Translations under genes and position numbers: made by a program
Shown here: piece by piece, positions 1 to 6,944 of the stretch
How the letters are laid out: the number at the start of each line of letters is the position of its first letter
Numbering within the stretch: position 1 is the first letter of the stretch
Assembly: GCF_016746095.1 (NCBI RefSeq)
Contig: NZ_JAERTY010000005.1
Span: forward strand, 1-64,000
Direction: 5' to 3'
From: Sphingobacterium faecale
GTDB lineage: Bacteria; Bacteroidota; Bacteroidia; Sphingobacteriales; Sphingobacteriaceae
Length of the DNA: 64,000 nt
The notes under the pieces: model-generated
Told to the model about the DNA's origin: nothing
Database searches by the model: none
Seen by the model: the letters and a program-made list of their open reading frames with translations, nothing else

Positions 1-289
1 ACTGCCAGTGTATATCGGGATGGTGGATGGATACGGGTAGGTACAGGGGCTCTCTAGCCTCGACCTCGATGCAATAGGGCAGGATGTACTTGCTCTTGTA
101 CCATTGTATACTGCACCAGCTGTCGTCAATGTACCAGCTCTTGCTCTCCCCATAGGCCATACGGTAGCTGCTGCCTCGTGGTAGTTCCCTGCTTTCGAGG
201 GCCTGGGGATAGTAGCGCTGCGGCTGTATCAAAAGGCTTCGTATCATAAGCTTGAAAGGCTTCGGGTTATTCCATAGAGCATTGCTCAT
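1..289 (-). CDS. Hypothetical protein, 3' end outside the window
   Basis: A minus-strand frame starts at ATG 289 (MSNALWNNPKPFKL...) and stays open for 96 codons to the window edge, so the C-terminus is missing. The visible part is rich in Trp, Tyr and Pro and has short beta-like runs such as ILPYCIEVEA and PLYLPVSIHH, with no signal peptide or membrane segment. I do not recognise the family. The shape recalls the N-terminal sensory half of AraC-type regulators, but no HTH is visible because the frame leaves the window, so this is only a guess. The codon pattern (no stops, varied third bases) supports a real gene. Confidence 0.5.
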   Translation of the reverse strand, partial: MSNALWNNPKPFKLMIRSLLIQPQRYYPQALESRELPRGSSYRMAYGESKSWYIDDSWCSIQWYKSKYILPYCIEVEAREPLYLPVSIHHPDIHWQ

Positions 290-360
290 GTCTGCACAAA
301 ACCTGCGGCAACGCCCATGCTGCTAAGCGCTGCCACAGGTTTTACAGCAGATCGGCACAC

Positions 361-738
361 TTATCGATATGTGATCAGGATCTGTAACCCTTCATCTTTG
401 CGCATGCTGTCTGAATCAAAGCTGTACGATTGTTGTGTTGAACTGAAGATATAGACATCTTTGTCTCGAAGCTTCTCGGTGTTACCGGTTTTGGCAAAAG
501 CAATGGTTCGACCTGCGAGCAGTTCGCGGGCAATAAGTTCGGCCAGAGTCGCTTTGAACGTGGGGTCCATATCGGCAATCTGTGTGCGCTGGCTGGAGCT
601 GAGCTCAAAGCGCTCGTCCATCCATTGGTCAAAATCAGTTTGCAATAGCAACATAGATCCGGCTAGGTCTGCTGGACTTTGAGCTAATTCATTGGCCTGT
701 ACGAAGGCACTTCCTGATGCATTTAATGGTTGTCTCAT
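361..738 (-). CDS. Hypothetical protein, about 125 aa
   Basis: The frame is open further upstream to 867, but its first 43 residues come from A/T-rich sequence typical of a leader. ATG 738 (MRQPLNASGSAFVQANELAQ) gives a compact, sensible protein, so I place the start there. The product is soluble, has a helical middle (ELAQSPADLAGSMLLL, LAELIARELLAGR) and ends in LQILITYR. No family was recognised. It lies upstream of the truncated gene at 1-289 on the same strand and about 70 bp away, so the two may be cotranscribed. It is divergent from the membrane protein at 984. Confidence 0.55.
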   Translation of the reverse strand: MRQPLNASGSAFVQANELAQSPADLAGSMLLLQTDFDQWMDERFELSSSQRTQIADMDPTFKATLAELIARELLAGRTIAFAKTGNTEKLRDKDVYIFSSTQQSYSFDSDSMRKDEGLQILITYR

Positions 739-983
739 AGTTTTTAATTGTTTAAATGAATTACAAATAAAAACTTTGCCGGGAATTATAAAGAATGGAA
801 GTTGCTGATTTTTAAGTATTTCACCAAATTGTTGAAAACTCACGCATTTCGTTACAAAGATTCGCATTTATCGATATTTAATCGATGGAATTTGACTTCT
901 TATCTTTCATTTTTTATATTAGGTATTAATTTGTTTTCTAACACGAAACCTAATCTAATTATCCTGCCTAAACTTTAACTATT

Positions 984-2006
984 ATGAGGGTCCTCAATTT
1001 TGTTCTTAAGTATGCCTTACGCATTGCGATTATTGCTTATCTGATTACAGCCAACTGGAGATTTCTGGAAATCTTCGCTTACCTGAATGCACCAAAATTT
1101 TGGCCGCTATACTGGGCGACTTGTACCTTGGTACTGATTTATATGGTGATCATCGAGGCGGTATATTGTGTGCTCATATTGAACCATAGTAAGACAATGG
1201 GCGGGATACGGCGCTCTACAAGAAAAGTGGTCTTTTTTGTAACGGGCATTACCATCGTTACAGCTATAAATCTAGTGTTCTTACAGTTCCTTTTGTCTTC
1301 TGCTGATCATACTTTTCTGACTGCGGAATATTTTAGGAGTGGATTTGTGTTTTTTCTACTGGTATTTATGGCATACGAAGCATGGGTGTGGTATTATCCA
1401 AAGACTACATTGGGTTTTTGGGTGATGGAGCGTTGGGTAGGAGGCGTAGTTCTGGGGATCGAGCAGAAAGCAGCATCCTATTCTTCAATATATGCGGAGA
1501 AGGAGGAGGCACTGATAGATGATGGTAGTGATATAGTCGTAACGCAGGAGGTGCGGCTTGAAACAGCCGAATGTGATGCACCCAGGCAGTCTTTCGTAGC
1601 AGAGATGTCTATAGTACTCATGGATATCTTACTGATTATTTCCCAACGGGATGGCGTATACATTTATTTGCGTTCGGGGCAGCGCTTCTTTACACAGGCC
1701 AAATTGGCGATGCTTTTTAATGACGAACAGCTGGCTTGGTTTGCCGAGTATAGAAAAGGTGCCAGGGTGAATTTGACGCACTTATCGGCAGCGCCGGATA
1801 GTGACTGTGTACTGCAACTGAGTGACCAATATATGCTTGTCCTAAGGGAAGTATGGAAAGAGTCAGCTCTCGGGCTGGATAGCTTCTTGACCGTAAGTCC
1901 AGTGTATATCGATAGAATAGAACAGCAGATCGAAAATAAAGAGCAGTTGGATAAGGCTGTATTGAGCGAAAGTATCGAGCTGAAATCCGTAATTGAAAAC
2001 TATTAA
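984..2006 (+). CDS. Membrane protein with C-terminal LytTR-like domain
   Basis: This 340-residue protein has four hydrophobic segments (about residues 8-25, 42-66, 82-104 and 118-138), a charged linker, and a C-terminal region (about 208-295). That region follows the LytTR pattern: DILLI at 214-218, VYIYLRSGQ at 225-233, then NLTHL at 263-267 where LytTR proteins carry their conserved NL-x-x-I. LytTR domains bind DNA as strings of beta strands; membrane-anchored forms without a receiver domain are common in Bacteroidota. The usual H-R-S-[YF] segment is not clear, so the domain may be degenerate. A membrane-tethered regulator is inferred and the target is unknown. The start at ATG 984 follows an A/T-rich leader. 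Confidence 0.6.
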   Translation: MRVLNFVLKYALRIAIIAYLITANWRFLEIFAYLNAPKFWPLYWATCTLVLIYMVIIEAVYCVLILNHSKTMGGIRRSTRKVVFFVTGITIVTAINLVFLQFLLSSADHTFLTAEYFRSGFVFFLLVFMAYEAWVWYYPKTTLGFWVMERWVGGVVLGIEQKAASYSSIYAEKEEALIDDGSDIVVTQEVRLETAECDAPRQSFVAEMSIVLMDILLIISQRDGVYIYLRSGQRFFTQAKLAMLFNDEQLAWFAEYRKGARVNLTHLSAAPDSDCVLQLSDQYMLVLREVWKESALGLDSFLTVSPVYIDRIEQQIENKEQLDKAVLSESIELKSVIENY

Positions 2007-2063
2007 TTCCTGTGTCTAGAGCGATGGGCTCCGCATGCTGCAGATGCGAAACAAATCATCGAC

Positions 2064-2471
2064 ATGGAAACAAAAAATGAAAAACAAGAGACCATCCACC
2101 ATTGCCAGTGTACCTGCATACCGAGTACAGGTGATAGAGGGAGTGCCTGTGCCAGTACTTGTCTGGCCCTGGCATTGCAGGGTATGGCTGCGCCGCTATA
2201 CAATCGCTTTGACCAGTTACTGGATACAGCCGTGCGTATGTTGGAATTGTTGGAGGAGAAGATGGATCCACCTAGGGACTTAAATGAGGAGCTGTTGGAT
2301 GCTTTAGATCTTAAACTTTTACTTAAGGTAGGAGATACTAAATTCGCCTCAATGAAAAAGCTGTTTAAAACCTATGAGGTAAATAAAAAGCCTTATTACC
2401 TAAAGCACGAAGTGATGGAGATCATCAAACATCATGAAGTGATTTCAAACTCCGAACACGAAACTTTATAA
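2064..2471 (+). CDS. Hypothetical protein with possible helix-turn-helix C-terminus
   Basis: This 135-residue soluble protein has a Cys-containing N-terminal part (HCQCTC at 13-18 and a second CAST at 29-32) and a helical region around residues 47-68 (RFDQLLDTAVRMLELLEEKM). Its C-terminal part (LDLKLLLKVGDTKFASMKKL followed by KPYYLKHEVMEII) resembles the excisionase/MerR-like HTH proteins often seen in Bacteroidota accessory DNA, where the pattern is a helix, 'D-x-K', 'K-x-F-K-x-Y' and 'YYLKxEV'. The DNA-binding role is inference. It follows the LytTR-like gene by 57 bp on the same strand and precedes the phased repeat array, so it could be the protein that reads that array. Other frames overlapping its 5' part (2003-2283) look like shadows. 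Confidence 0.5.
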   Translation: METKNEKQETIHHCQCTCIPSTGDRGSACASTCLALALQGMAAPLYNRFDQLLDTAVRMLELLEEKMDPPRDLNEELLDALDLKLLLKVGDTKFASMKKLFKTYEVNKKPYYLKHEVMEIIKHHEVISNSEHETL

Positions 2472-2476
2472 CAAAT

Positions 2477-2514
2477 AAGAAGCTGTTTCTGCCTTTTCGC
2501 GGAAGCAGCTTCTT
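2477..2514 (+). terminator. Hairpin after the HTH-like gene
   Basis: AAGAAGCTG (2477-2485) pairs exactly with CAGCTTCTT (2506-2514). It sits 6 bp after the stop of the gene ending at 2471. No U-run follows, so termination efficiency is uncertain. Confidence 0.45.
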
Positions 2515-2537
2515 GTCCGCTGCAGAGCAGTGCTTGA

Positions 2538-2625
2538 ACTAAGGTTGAACTAGCCTATAACTAGCCTAAGACTAAGGTTGAACTAGGAAACAACTAAGCC
2601 TCAACTAAGAATGAACTAGCAACTC
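2538..2625. repeat. Array of eight 11-bp units beginning ACTA(A/G)
   Basis: The word ACTA followed by A or G starts at 2538, 2549, 2560, 2571, 2582, 2593, 2604 and 2615, a spacing of exactly 11 bp each time. Two units are identical (ACTAAGGTTGA at 2538 and 2571) and the others vary in their last six bases. Eleven is not a multiple of three and stops occur in the frames, so this is not protein-coding. The spacing is close to one helical turn, which would place every unit on the same face of the DNA. It fills the gap between the gene ending at 2471 and the gene at 2793. Confidence 0.8.
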
Positions 2626-2670
2626 TTCATAATCATTCATAATCGTTCATTTTCCTTCATAATCATTCGC
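2626..2670. repeat. Array of 10-bp TTCAT units adjoining the 11-bp array
   Basis: TTCAT occurs at 2626, 2636, 2646 and 2656, with a degenerate fifth unit (TTCGC) at 2666, so the spacing is exactly 10 bp. The full units are TTCATAATCA, TTCATAATCG, TTCATTTTCC and TTCATAATCA. It follows directly on the last 11-bp unit. The rest of the gap (2671-2792) contains no further repeat that I can see and leads into the A-rich start region of the gene at 2793. Confidence 0.75.
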
Positions 2671-2792
2671 AGCCCCCTGCAAGCCATTGTTTTACGGAAT
2701 ATCCTGTAAATCTTTGTATCGTTATGCTTCACGGAAGGCGCCCCGTACAGCTTGACAACAAACAGAGTTTTTAACGTCAAATAAACAAAAAA

Positions 2793-3377
2793 ATGGCAAA
2801 ATCAAAAGACAACGTCGTGATGCAGGGCGCATCAGGAAGAATCGGAAGAAACCTCGTGTTTCGGCAAAGAGGCGATCAGACAATTATCGCGAAAACACCG
2901 CGCATACCCACGGATCGCGTTATGACGGCCAAGCAGGTTGCTGTACAGTATAAGTTTTATGATGCTACCCAGTACGCCAAGAGTGTCATGCTGGACGATG
3001 ATCTGAAAGCAGAGTACAAGAGCAAGACCAACGTAAATCAGTCCGCTTACAATTTAGCATTCAGAGATTATTTTAAAGACCCAGAGCTCCGTCGCGTAGA
3101 TGATAGAACGTACGAAGGGGAGGTGGGCAATAAAATCAGTTTTCTGGTCAAGGACGTGATGGTATTACGGTCACTATCGGTAGAGATACTGGATGATCAG
3201 GATGCAGTCATCGAATCGGGTGCGGCCGTGCTGAAAGATAAGTCGGATAGCGAATGGCTCTATACCGCTACAGTGCAGAACCCAGACTTTATGAACTGCA
3301 AGTATCGCGTCACTATGGTCGACCGACCGAATAAGGTGGTCACGGTGACGAGAGGCTTTGGTGAATCGCAGGGCTAA
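2793..3377 (+). CDS. Conserved MAKSKDN-type hypothetical protein
   Basis: This 194-residue protein begins MAKSKDNVVMQGASGRIGRN and continues with an N-terminal half (to about 95) ending in a Tyr/Phe-rich segment (NLAFRDYFKDPELR). The second half has alternating beta strands (KISFLVKDVMVLRSLSVEIL, ADSEWLYTATVQ-like, YRVTMVDRPNKVVTVTRGFG), suggesting an Ig-like or OB-like fold. Short proteins with this 'MAK.K...G.SG.(I/V)G..VFR' start are common, uncharacterised Bacteroidota accessory proteins; I know no demonstrated function. There is no signal peptide. Its own 9-bp UUCG hairpin follows, and the holin-like gene comes next on the same strand. A structural or cargo role in a phage-derived locus is possible but unsupported. 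Confidence 0.65.
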   Translation: MAKSKDNVVMQGASGRIGRNLVFRQRGDQTIIAKTPRIPTDRVMTAKQVAVQYKFYDATQYAKSVMLDDDLKAEYKSKTNVNQSAYNLAFRDYFKDPELRRVDDRTYEGEVGNKISFLVKDVMVLRSLSVEILDDQDAVIESGAAVLKDKSDSEWLYTATVQNPDFMNCKYRVTMVDRPNKVVTVTRGFGESQG

Positions 3378-3405
3378 GCTTTGTAAGCAATAGAAGTCAT
3401 CAGAG

Positions 3406-3427
3406 GATAGGGCCTTCGGGCCCTATC
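3406..3427 (+). terminator. UUCG tetraloop hairpin
   Basis: GATAGGGCC (3406-3414), TTCG loop, GGCCCTATC (3419-3427): a perfect 9-bp stem 28 bp after the stop of the gene at 2793-3377. No long U-run follows, so it may be a weak terminator or an mRNA 3'-end stabiliser that also separates the gene from the lysis-like cassette. Confidence 0.7.
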
Positions 3428-3455
3428 TAATTACTAATATCTAAATACTAAAAAC

Positions 3456-3857
3456 ATGACATCACTATCAAATAATATCCCTGCACCCTCACAAGGTTGG
3501 CAGGATAGAATAGTACAGTTTATGGAAAACGTAAAAAACTATTTATTAATAAATTTAATACTCATAACCTTACTTTTTACTTTAACAGGGAAGCTCCTGC
3601 AATTCCTCGATCCAGTGGCAGGCGTTCTCGATATCGGTATCCTTACAGTAGCCCTGTTCGGCCTATTGGTAGGTATCGCAGCAGTACTGTGTAGCCTATG
3701 GCTGCAGGAGCTGCTCTGGCAACCCTTTAAAGTATTTCGGAAAAATATTCAATCTCACTTTAATCGATTATCATCATGGCAACAATGTATTCTATATTTC
3801 TCGGTTTTCTTCTTAATGCTCTATGCAGTGGTAAAGGTGATGGGGATAGTGTTGTAG
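3456..3857 (+). CDS. Small three-TM membrane protein, holin-like
   Basis: This 133-residue protein has a polar, amphipathic N-terminus (1-28), three hydrophobic segments (about 29-48, 58-83 and 110-132) and a basic loop before the last (KVFRKNIQSHFNR). Size, three-TM topology and position immediately before a peptidoglycan-hydrolase gene match class I holins, but holins share little sequence, so the call rests on topology and context. Its 3' end overlaps the open frame of the downstream lysin by about 80 bp. A different kind of small membrane protein cannot be excluded. Confidence 0.55.
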   Translation: MTSLSNNIPAPSQGWQDRIVQFMENVKNYLLINLILITLLFTLTGKLLQFLDPVAGVLDIGILTVALFGLLVGIAAVLCSLWLQELLWQPFKVFRKNIQSHFNRLSSWQQCILYFSVFFLMLYAVVKVMGIVL

Positions 3858-4597
3858 CTAGTGCTACTCGTACTCCTGTACAATCACTCAATTTATCGTC
3901 TTTGAAGCAGTTCCCCATTAGGGACGACCTTTTAGCATATGGAATCAAAGGCCGTAAAGCTACAAATAGCAATTCTGTACATTTTGCAATACATAAGGAT
4001 TTACCTTCGGTGAGCTCGCAAGCTCGGTTCCAGTCTATGGGAAGGACACTAGGGCAGGAGACCTTGGAAACCACCTCTGTAGCTTTACGAAGCCGTGATA
4101 AACATAGGGTAAACAGTCTTGATCTTTGCGGCACTTTCTATCAAGAGAAAGTGCCTAGACATTCCGCCAATAAGGAAAAAAGAAACTTAATAATAACTAT
4201 TGCTTCTGCAGAACTAGGAATCAAAGAAGCCACTGGCAACAACGATGGACCTCGTGTCGAGCAGTACCTCCGCTATACCAACCTTGGCCCAGGCTATGAC
4301 TGGTGTGCCTCCTTTGTAAGCTGGGTATACGCGCAGGCCGGATTCAGTGCCCCACGTAACCCTTGGAGTCCCGCGCTATTTCCGAGGGCAAGAACCTATA
4401 AGGATACGGATGAGATACAGCAAGCTGACCTTTTCGGAATCTACAGCAGTGGATTAAAGCGTATCCATCACGTCGGGCTCATCAGGAGTAAGCAAGATCA
4501 ATATATCTTGACCATCGAAGGCAACAGTAACAATCGCGTAGAATCACGGCGGAGGCATGTCAAGACAGTGTACAGCTATGCAGACTGGATAAAATAG
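3776..4597 (+). CDS. CHAP/NlpC-like cell-wall hydrolase (endolysin-like)
   Basis: Residues about 136-273 carry a cysteine-peptidase/amidase domain typical of the small Bacteroidota lysin-like proteins: helix IASAELGIKEATG, GPRVEQYLRYTNLGPGYDWC with the nucleophile Cys177, SFVSWVYAQAGF, NPWSPALFP, then HHVGLI with the likely catalytic His232, and EGNSNN (Glu248). It is expected to cut peptidoglycan. The start is uncertain. ATG 3776 overlaps the preceding gene by 82 bp, and the first 125 residues look unrelated to the family; GTG 4151 or an unusual start nearer the domain is possible. A 10-bp-stem hairpin (4130-4155) lies inside the frame just before the domain. It is followed after 14 bp by the spanin-like lipoprotein gene. 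Confidence 0.7.
   Translation: MATMYSIFLGFLLNALCSGKGDGDSVVASATRTPVQSLNLSSLKQFPIRDDLLAYGIKGRKATNSNSVHFAIHKDLPSVSSQARFQSMGRTLGQETLETTSVALRSRDKHRVNSLDLCGTFYQEKVPRHSANKEKRNLIITIASAELGIKEATGNNDGPRVEQYLRYTNLGPGYDWCASFVSWVYAQAGFSAPRNPWSPALFPRARTYKDTDEIQQADLFGIYSSGLKRIHHVGLIRSKQDQYILTIEGNSNNRVESRRRHVKTVYSYADWIK
3858..4156. other. Non-family segment grafted before the lysin domain, ending in a perfect hairpin
   Basis: Between the stop of the holin-like gene and the recognisable lysin domain lie about 300 bp that remain open in the lysin frame but read as unrelated, low-order protein (e.g. KQFPIRDDLLAYGIKGRK, VALRSRDKHRVNSLDLCG). It ends in a perfect inverted repeat, GGCACTTTCT (4130-4139) and AGAAAGTGCC (4146-4155), loop ATCAAG. 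It looks like inserted or repetitive DNA that happens to keep the frame open rather than a natural N-terminus; this is inference. Confidence 0.4.
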
Positions 4598-4606
4598 AAA
4601 GGAGAG
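4598..4606 (+). promoter_or_regulatory. Shine-Dalgarno-like site before the spanin-like gene
   Basis: AAAGGAGAG lies 5 bp before ATG 4612. Most genes in this window have A-rich leaders without such a site, so its presence is unusual and fixes this start. Confidence 0.6.
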
Positions 4607-4611
4607 ATATA

Positions 4612-5043
4612 ATGAACTATAGATTTATATTATGGATACTATTGACTGCCGCCTTGACGGGGTGTAAGCTGAGGCGGGACACGAGTGCTGTAGCTTCATC
4701 GCAGAGACAGGCAAAGAGCCGTGTCGAAGATAGCACATCATGGTTTCAGCTGATAGGCCGGGACAGCACCTCACAGTATTGGAGCTTTACAAGTGATAGT
4801 GGCTTCTATTTCCATCCAGAGAATGGCTTGTGGGGACAGTCAGGCAGATTGTATTATATCGAACAAAAACGTTCGGAGACAAACCATATCAATTATCAAA
4901 ACACTTATGACAGTATCGGGATGTCGCAACATAAGGAAGAAAGCGATAAGCGTAGCAGTCAAACGAGATCCCCATTAATGTATGGGCTCTGGTTACTGTT
5001 AATACCCTTGGTTTTGGTCGCTTATTTCTATTGGAAAAGATGA
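4612..5043 (+). CDS. Lipoprotein with C-terminal membrane anchor, u-spanin-like
   Basis: This 143-residue protein starts with a lipoprotein signal (ILWILLTAALTGC, lipidated Cys18). It continues with a polar, Ser/Gln/Arg-rich linker of about 100 residues and ends in a single hydrophobic segment (about 124-140, YGLWLLLIPLVLVAYF) followed by WKR. A lipid anchor at one end and a transmembrane anchor at the other is the topology of unimolecular phage spanins, which tether the outer to the inner membrane and fuse them in the last step of lysis. With the preceding holin-like and lysin genes this makes a full three-step lysis set. There is no sequence match to known spanins that I can recall, so the role is inferred from topology and order. 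Confidence 0.6.
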   Translation: MNYRFILWILLTAALTGCKLRRDTSAVASSQRQAKSRVEDSTSWFQLIGRDSTSQYWSFTSDSGFYFHPENGLWGQSGRLYYIEQKRSETNHINYQNTYDSIGMSQHKEESDKRSSQTRSPLMYGLWLLLIPLVLVAYFYWKR

Positions 5044-5070
5044 CACCTGAAGCAAATTAATGCTTCTATT

Positions 5071-5093
5071 AGCCCCCGAAATAATCGGGGGCT
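5071..5093 (+). terminator. Intrinsic terminator after the lysis-like cassette
   Basis: AGCCCCCGA (5071-5079), loop AATAA, TCGGGGGCT (5085-5093), followed by a short T-containing run. It lies between the cassette and the convergent HipB-like gene, so it may serve both. Confidence 0.75.
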
Positions 5094-5125
5094 GTATGTT
5101 TAGGATATTTCGTTTAATGTCTTCA

Positions 5126-5434
5126 TTATTTCCTCCGTCCTCTTCTGCGATAAGCTGTATTGCCTTCCTTCAGAACATCGTCAATCGATGTAAAGGTGGG
5201 TTTGTCAGGGTCTAGCGCCACTATAATATCTTCTAGGCCACCAACGACTACAAGTATTTTCAGTAACGATTCGAGTGATATTATTCCTTTCTGTTCGAAT
5301 TTACGTAATGTAGCCAACGGTACACCCGAGCGTTGTGACAATCCATCTTGAGTAAGCTCCATCACAAGCCGCCTATCACGTACATGATCTGCTATTTTTT
5401 TTTGCGCCTTTGACGTAGATATAAGTGATGGCAT
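5126..5434 (-). CDS. HipB-like XRE-family repressor, orphan
   Basis: This 102-residue protein has an XRE-type HTH: residues about 14-67, with RDRRLVMELTQDGLSQRSGV as helices 1-2, PLATLRKFEQKG as the recognition helix and SLESLLKILVVVGGLEDI closing the fold. The tail has the HipB-type PTFTSIDDVLK motif before a basic RRRGRRK end. In HipBA modules this antitoxin precedes and neutralises a HipA kinase. Here the stop codon overlaps a new ATG (TAATG at 5128-5124) as in translationally coupled hipBA pairs, but that second frame ends after 8 codons (MKTLNEIS) and the opposite-strand cassette follows. The toxin gene therefore appears to be lost. Confidence 0.75.
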   Translation of the reverse strand: MPSLISTSKAQKKIADHVRDRRLVMELTQDGLSQRSGVPLATLRKFEQKGIISLESLLKILVVVGGLEDIIVALDPDKPTFTSIDDVLKEGNTAYRRRGRRK

Positions 5435-5580
5435 GATGTTATTTGTTGTTTGGTTTTCTATCTAATTAACACTATAGTAGTATAAACATGGGTTTACTTA
5501 TTGGATTTTGCAATAGTGTGTATCAAGTTTGATCTGCATTGGTCAGTGACGGGGGAGGAAAGAGGGTTAGGGGGTACGGA

Positions 5581-5670
5581 GTTATGGAGTGAACGAGTTA
5601 TCCAGTTAACAAATACTAATGGGGATATCTGGTTTTTGGAACGGCCCTCGAGATGATCGGGGGCTGTTTA
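5581..5670. repeat. Direct repeat, copy 1, beside AAA ATPase gene
   Basis: Ninety bp beginning GTTATGGAGTGAACGAGTTA recur at 7177-7266 with only a few substitutions, mostly in the last 30 bp. The copy ends in a terminator-like hairpin (GCCCTCGA, loop, TCGGGGGC) 2 bp before the stop of the ATPase gene. The remaining gap toward the HipB-like gene (5435-5580) holds nothing else I can identify. Confidence 0.8.
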
Positions 5671-5672
5671 TT

Positions 5673-6944
5673 TCAACCGATTATATCTTTTAATTTCCAA
5701 ACTAAGACGTGCTTAATTCCGTTGCGCGAAGGTAAAGCAATATCATCCAAGGACACCACAATTTTTTCATAATGATCATTAATCGCTTCTAAAGGGGCAT
5801 ACTCGCGTTCGATGGTCTGTTCATCTATAAGGATGTAAGTGCTTTGAACATAGATCAACCGATCGGCCTTCTTTGCTACAAAATCGACCTCTTTATTTCT
5901 CAGTGTTCCTACATAAATATCATAACCTGCTCGGCGCAATTCGAGATATACCAGATTCTCCAACTTATAACCAAGGCCATAACCAAAGCCAGGGTATAGG
6001 TAATTTTTAAAGCAGAGATCGTTAGCGTAATATTTACTAGCGCCAACGATAGTATCCTTTCCACGGATATCATATCGGTCTACCCGGTGAATTAAAAAAG
6101 TGTCTTCAATATAGCCAAGATAGGTAGAAAGAGTCTCATAGGTTGTCTTGCGTCCATTACTTTTAAAGTAGTTGACTATATTGTTTATGGAAACTAAATT
6201 CGAAGCATTATTGACCAGATAAACAAAGATATCCTCTAATAGCTTTGGATCTTTTATGGAATGCCGTTGAATAATGTCGCGTAGTAGAACAGTGTCTTTA
6301 ATAGCCGATATATAGTTTCTTCTGGACTCTTCATTTGGAAGTTCAAATAACTCAGGTAGCGCACCAGTTTCCATGTAATCAAGATAACTTTGTTTTACCT
6401 GCTCTTTTTTCATCATGCCCGTATACTCACTGAAACTAAAGGGCAAAATCTCAAACTGTACATATCGACCCGAAAGTAATGTTGCTAGTTCGCCTGAAAG
6501 CATTTTAGAGTTTGAACCACTTATAAATAGTTCATAGGTTTCTGTGTAATCTTGCGATAACGAGTTGATCAAATGTTCCCACCCTTCAATATTCTGTATT
6601 TCATCAATGAAGATCCATATCTTTCCCTTCGGTTGCAATTTGCGTTTATACGTTGAAATTAAAGAGCTAAGATCTTTATAGGTTCTTAAGAAATCAAAAT
6701 CGGTAAATTCTTTGTTTATGTAAAAAATATTTTCTGGGTGGGTGCCCTTAGTAATTAAATTGTTTGCTATTTGTCTCAATAGATAGCTTTTACCAGCACG
6801 ACGTTGGCCCACTAGCACCTTTACTAATTTGGTACCGATATAATTTTCAATTTTATCTGTATACTCCTTACGGGGAAAACCCAACTGAGGAACATGACTA
6901 TCCCAGAAATTGTACTTTGCTAATGCTGAAAAATATTCTTCCAT
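5673..6944 (-). CDS. AAA ATPase with DUF4143-type C-terminal domain
   Basis: This 423-residue protein matches the AAA_14 plus DUF4143 family. The Walker A is GQRRAGKS (46-53), the Walker B is IFIDEIQ (111-117), followed by a sensor-like FISGSNSKML and LLSGRY with a likely arginine finger. The C-terminal half carries the KLENLVYLELRRAGYDIYVG...NKEVDFVAKK block, which resembles a PD-(D/E)XK nuclease core with Glu and Asp-Val-Asp-like positions. Members are widespread accessory genes of unknown substrate. It has A/T-richer codon use than its neighbours and is bracketed by 90-bp direct repeats, which suggests a mobile or recombining unit. A 8-bp inverted repeat (6971-6996) upstream of the start could be an operator. 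Confidence 0.85.
   Translation of the reverse strand: MEEYFSALAKYNFWDSHVPQLGFPRKEYTDKIENYIGTKLVKVLVGQRRAGKSYLLRQIANNLITKGTHPENIFYINKEFTDFDFLRTYKDLSSLISTYKRKLQPKGKIWIFIDEIQNIEGWEHLINSLSQDYTETYELFISGSNSKMLSGELATLLSGRYVQFEILPFSFSEYTGMMKKEQVKQSYLDYMETGALPELFELPNEESRRNYISAIKDTVLLRDIIQRHSIKDPKLLEDIFVYLVNNASNLVSINNIVNYFKSNGRKTTYETLSTYLGYIEDTFLIHRVDRYDIRGKDTIVGASKYYANDLCFKNYLYPGFGYGLGYKLENLVYLELRRAGYDIYVGTLRNKEVDFVAKKADRLIYVQSTYILIDEQTIEREYAPLEAINDHYEKIVVSLDDIALPSRNGIKHVLVWKLKDIIG

Noticed and set aside
2035..2283. Overlapping open frame on the + strand next to the HTH-like gene
   Set aside because: It overlaps the better frame at 2064-2471, has Trp/Arg-rich and disordered content, and lacks a matching start context; it looks like a shadow.
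2538..2670. CRISPR array
   Set aside because: The units are 10-11 bp, too short for CRISPR repeats, there are no spacers of equal length between them, and no cas genes are nearby.
3760..4134. Minus-strand frame of 124 codons opposite the lysin gene
   Set aside because: It is composed of Arg/Ser/Leu-rich, unrelated sequence antisense to the grafted segment and has no start context; it is most likely a shadow.
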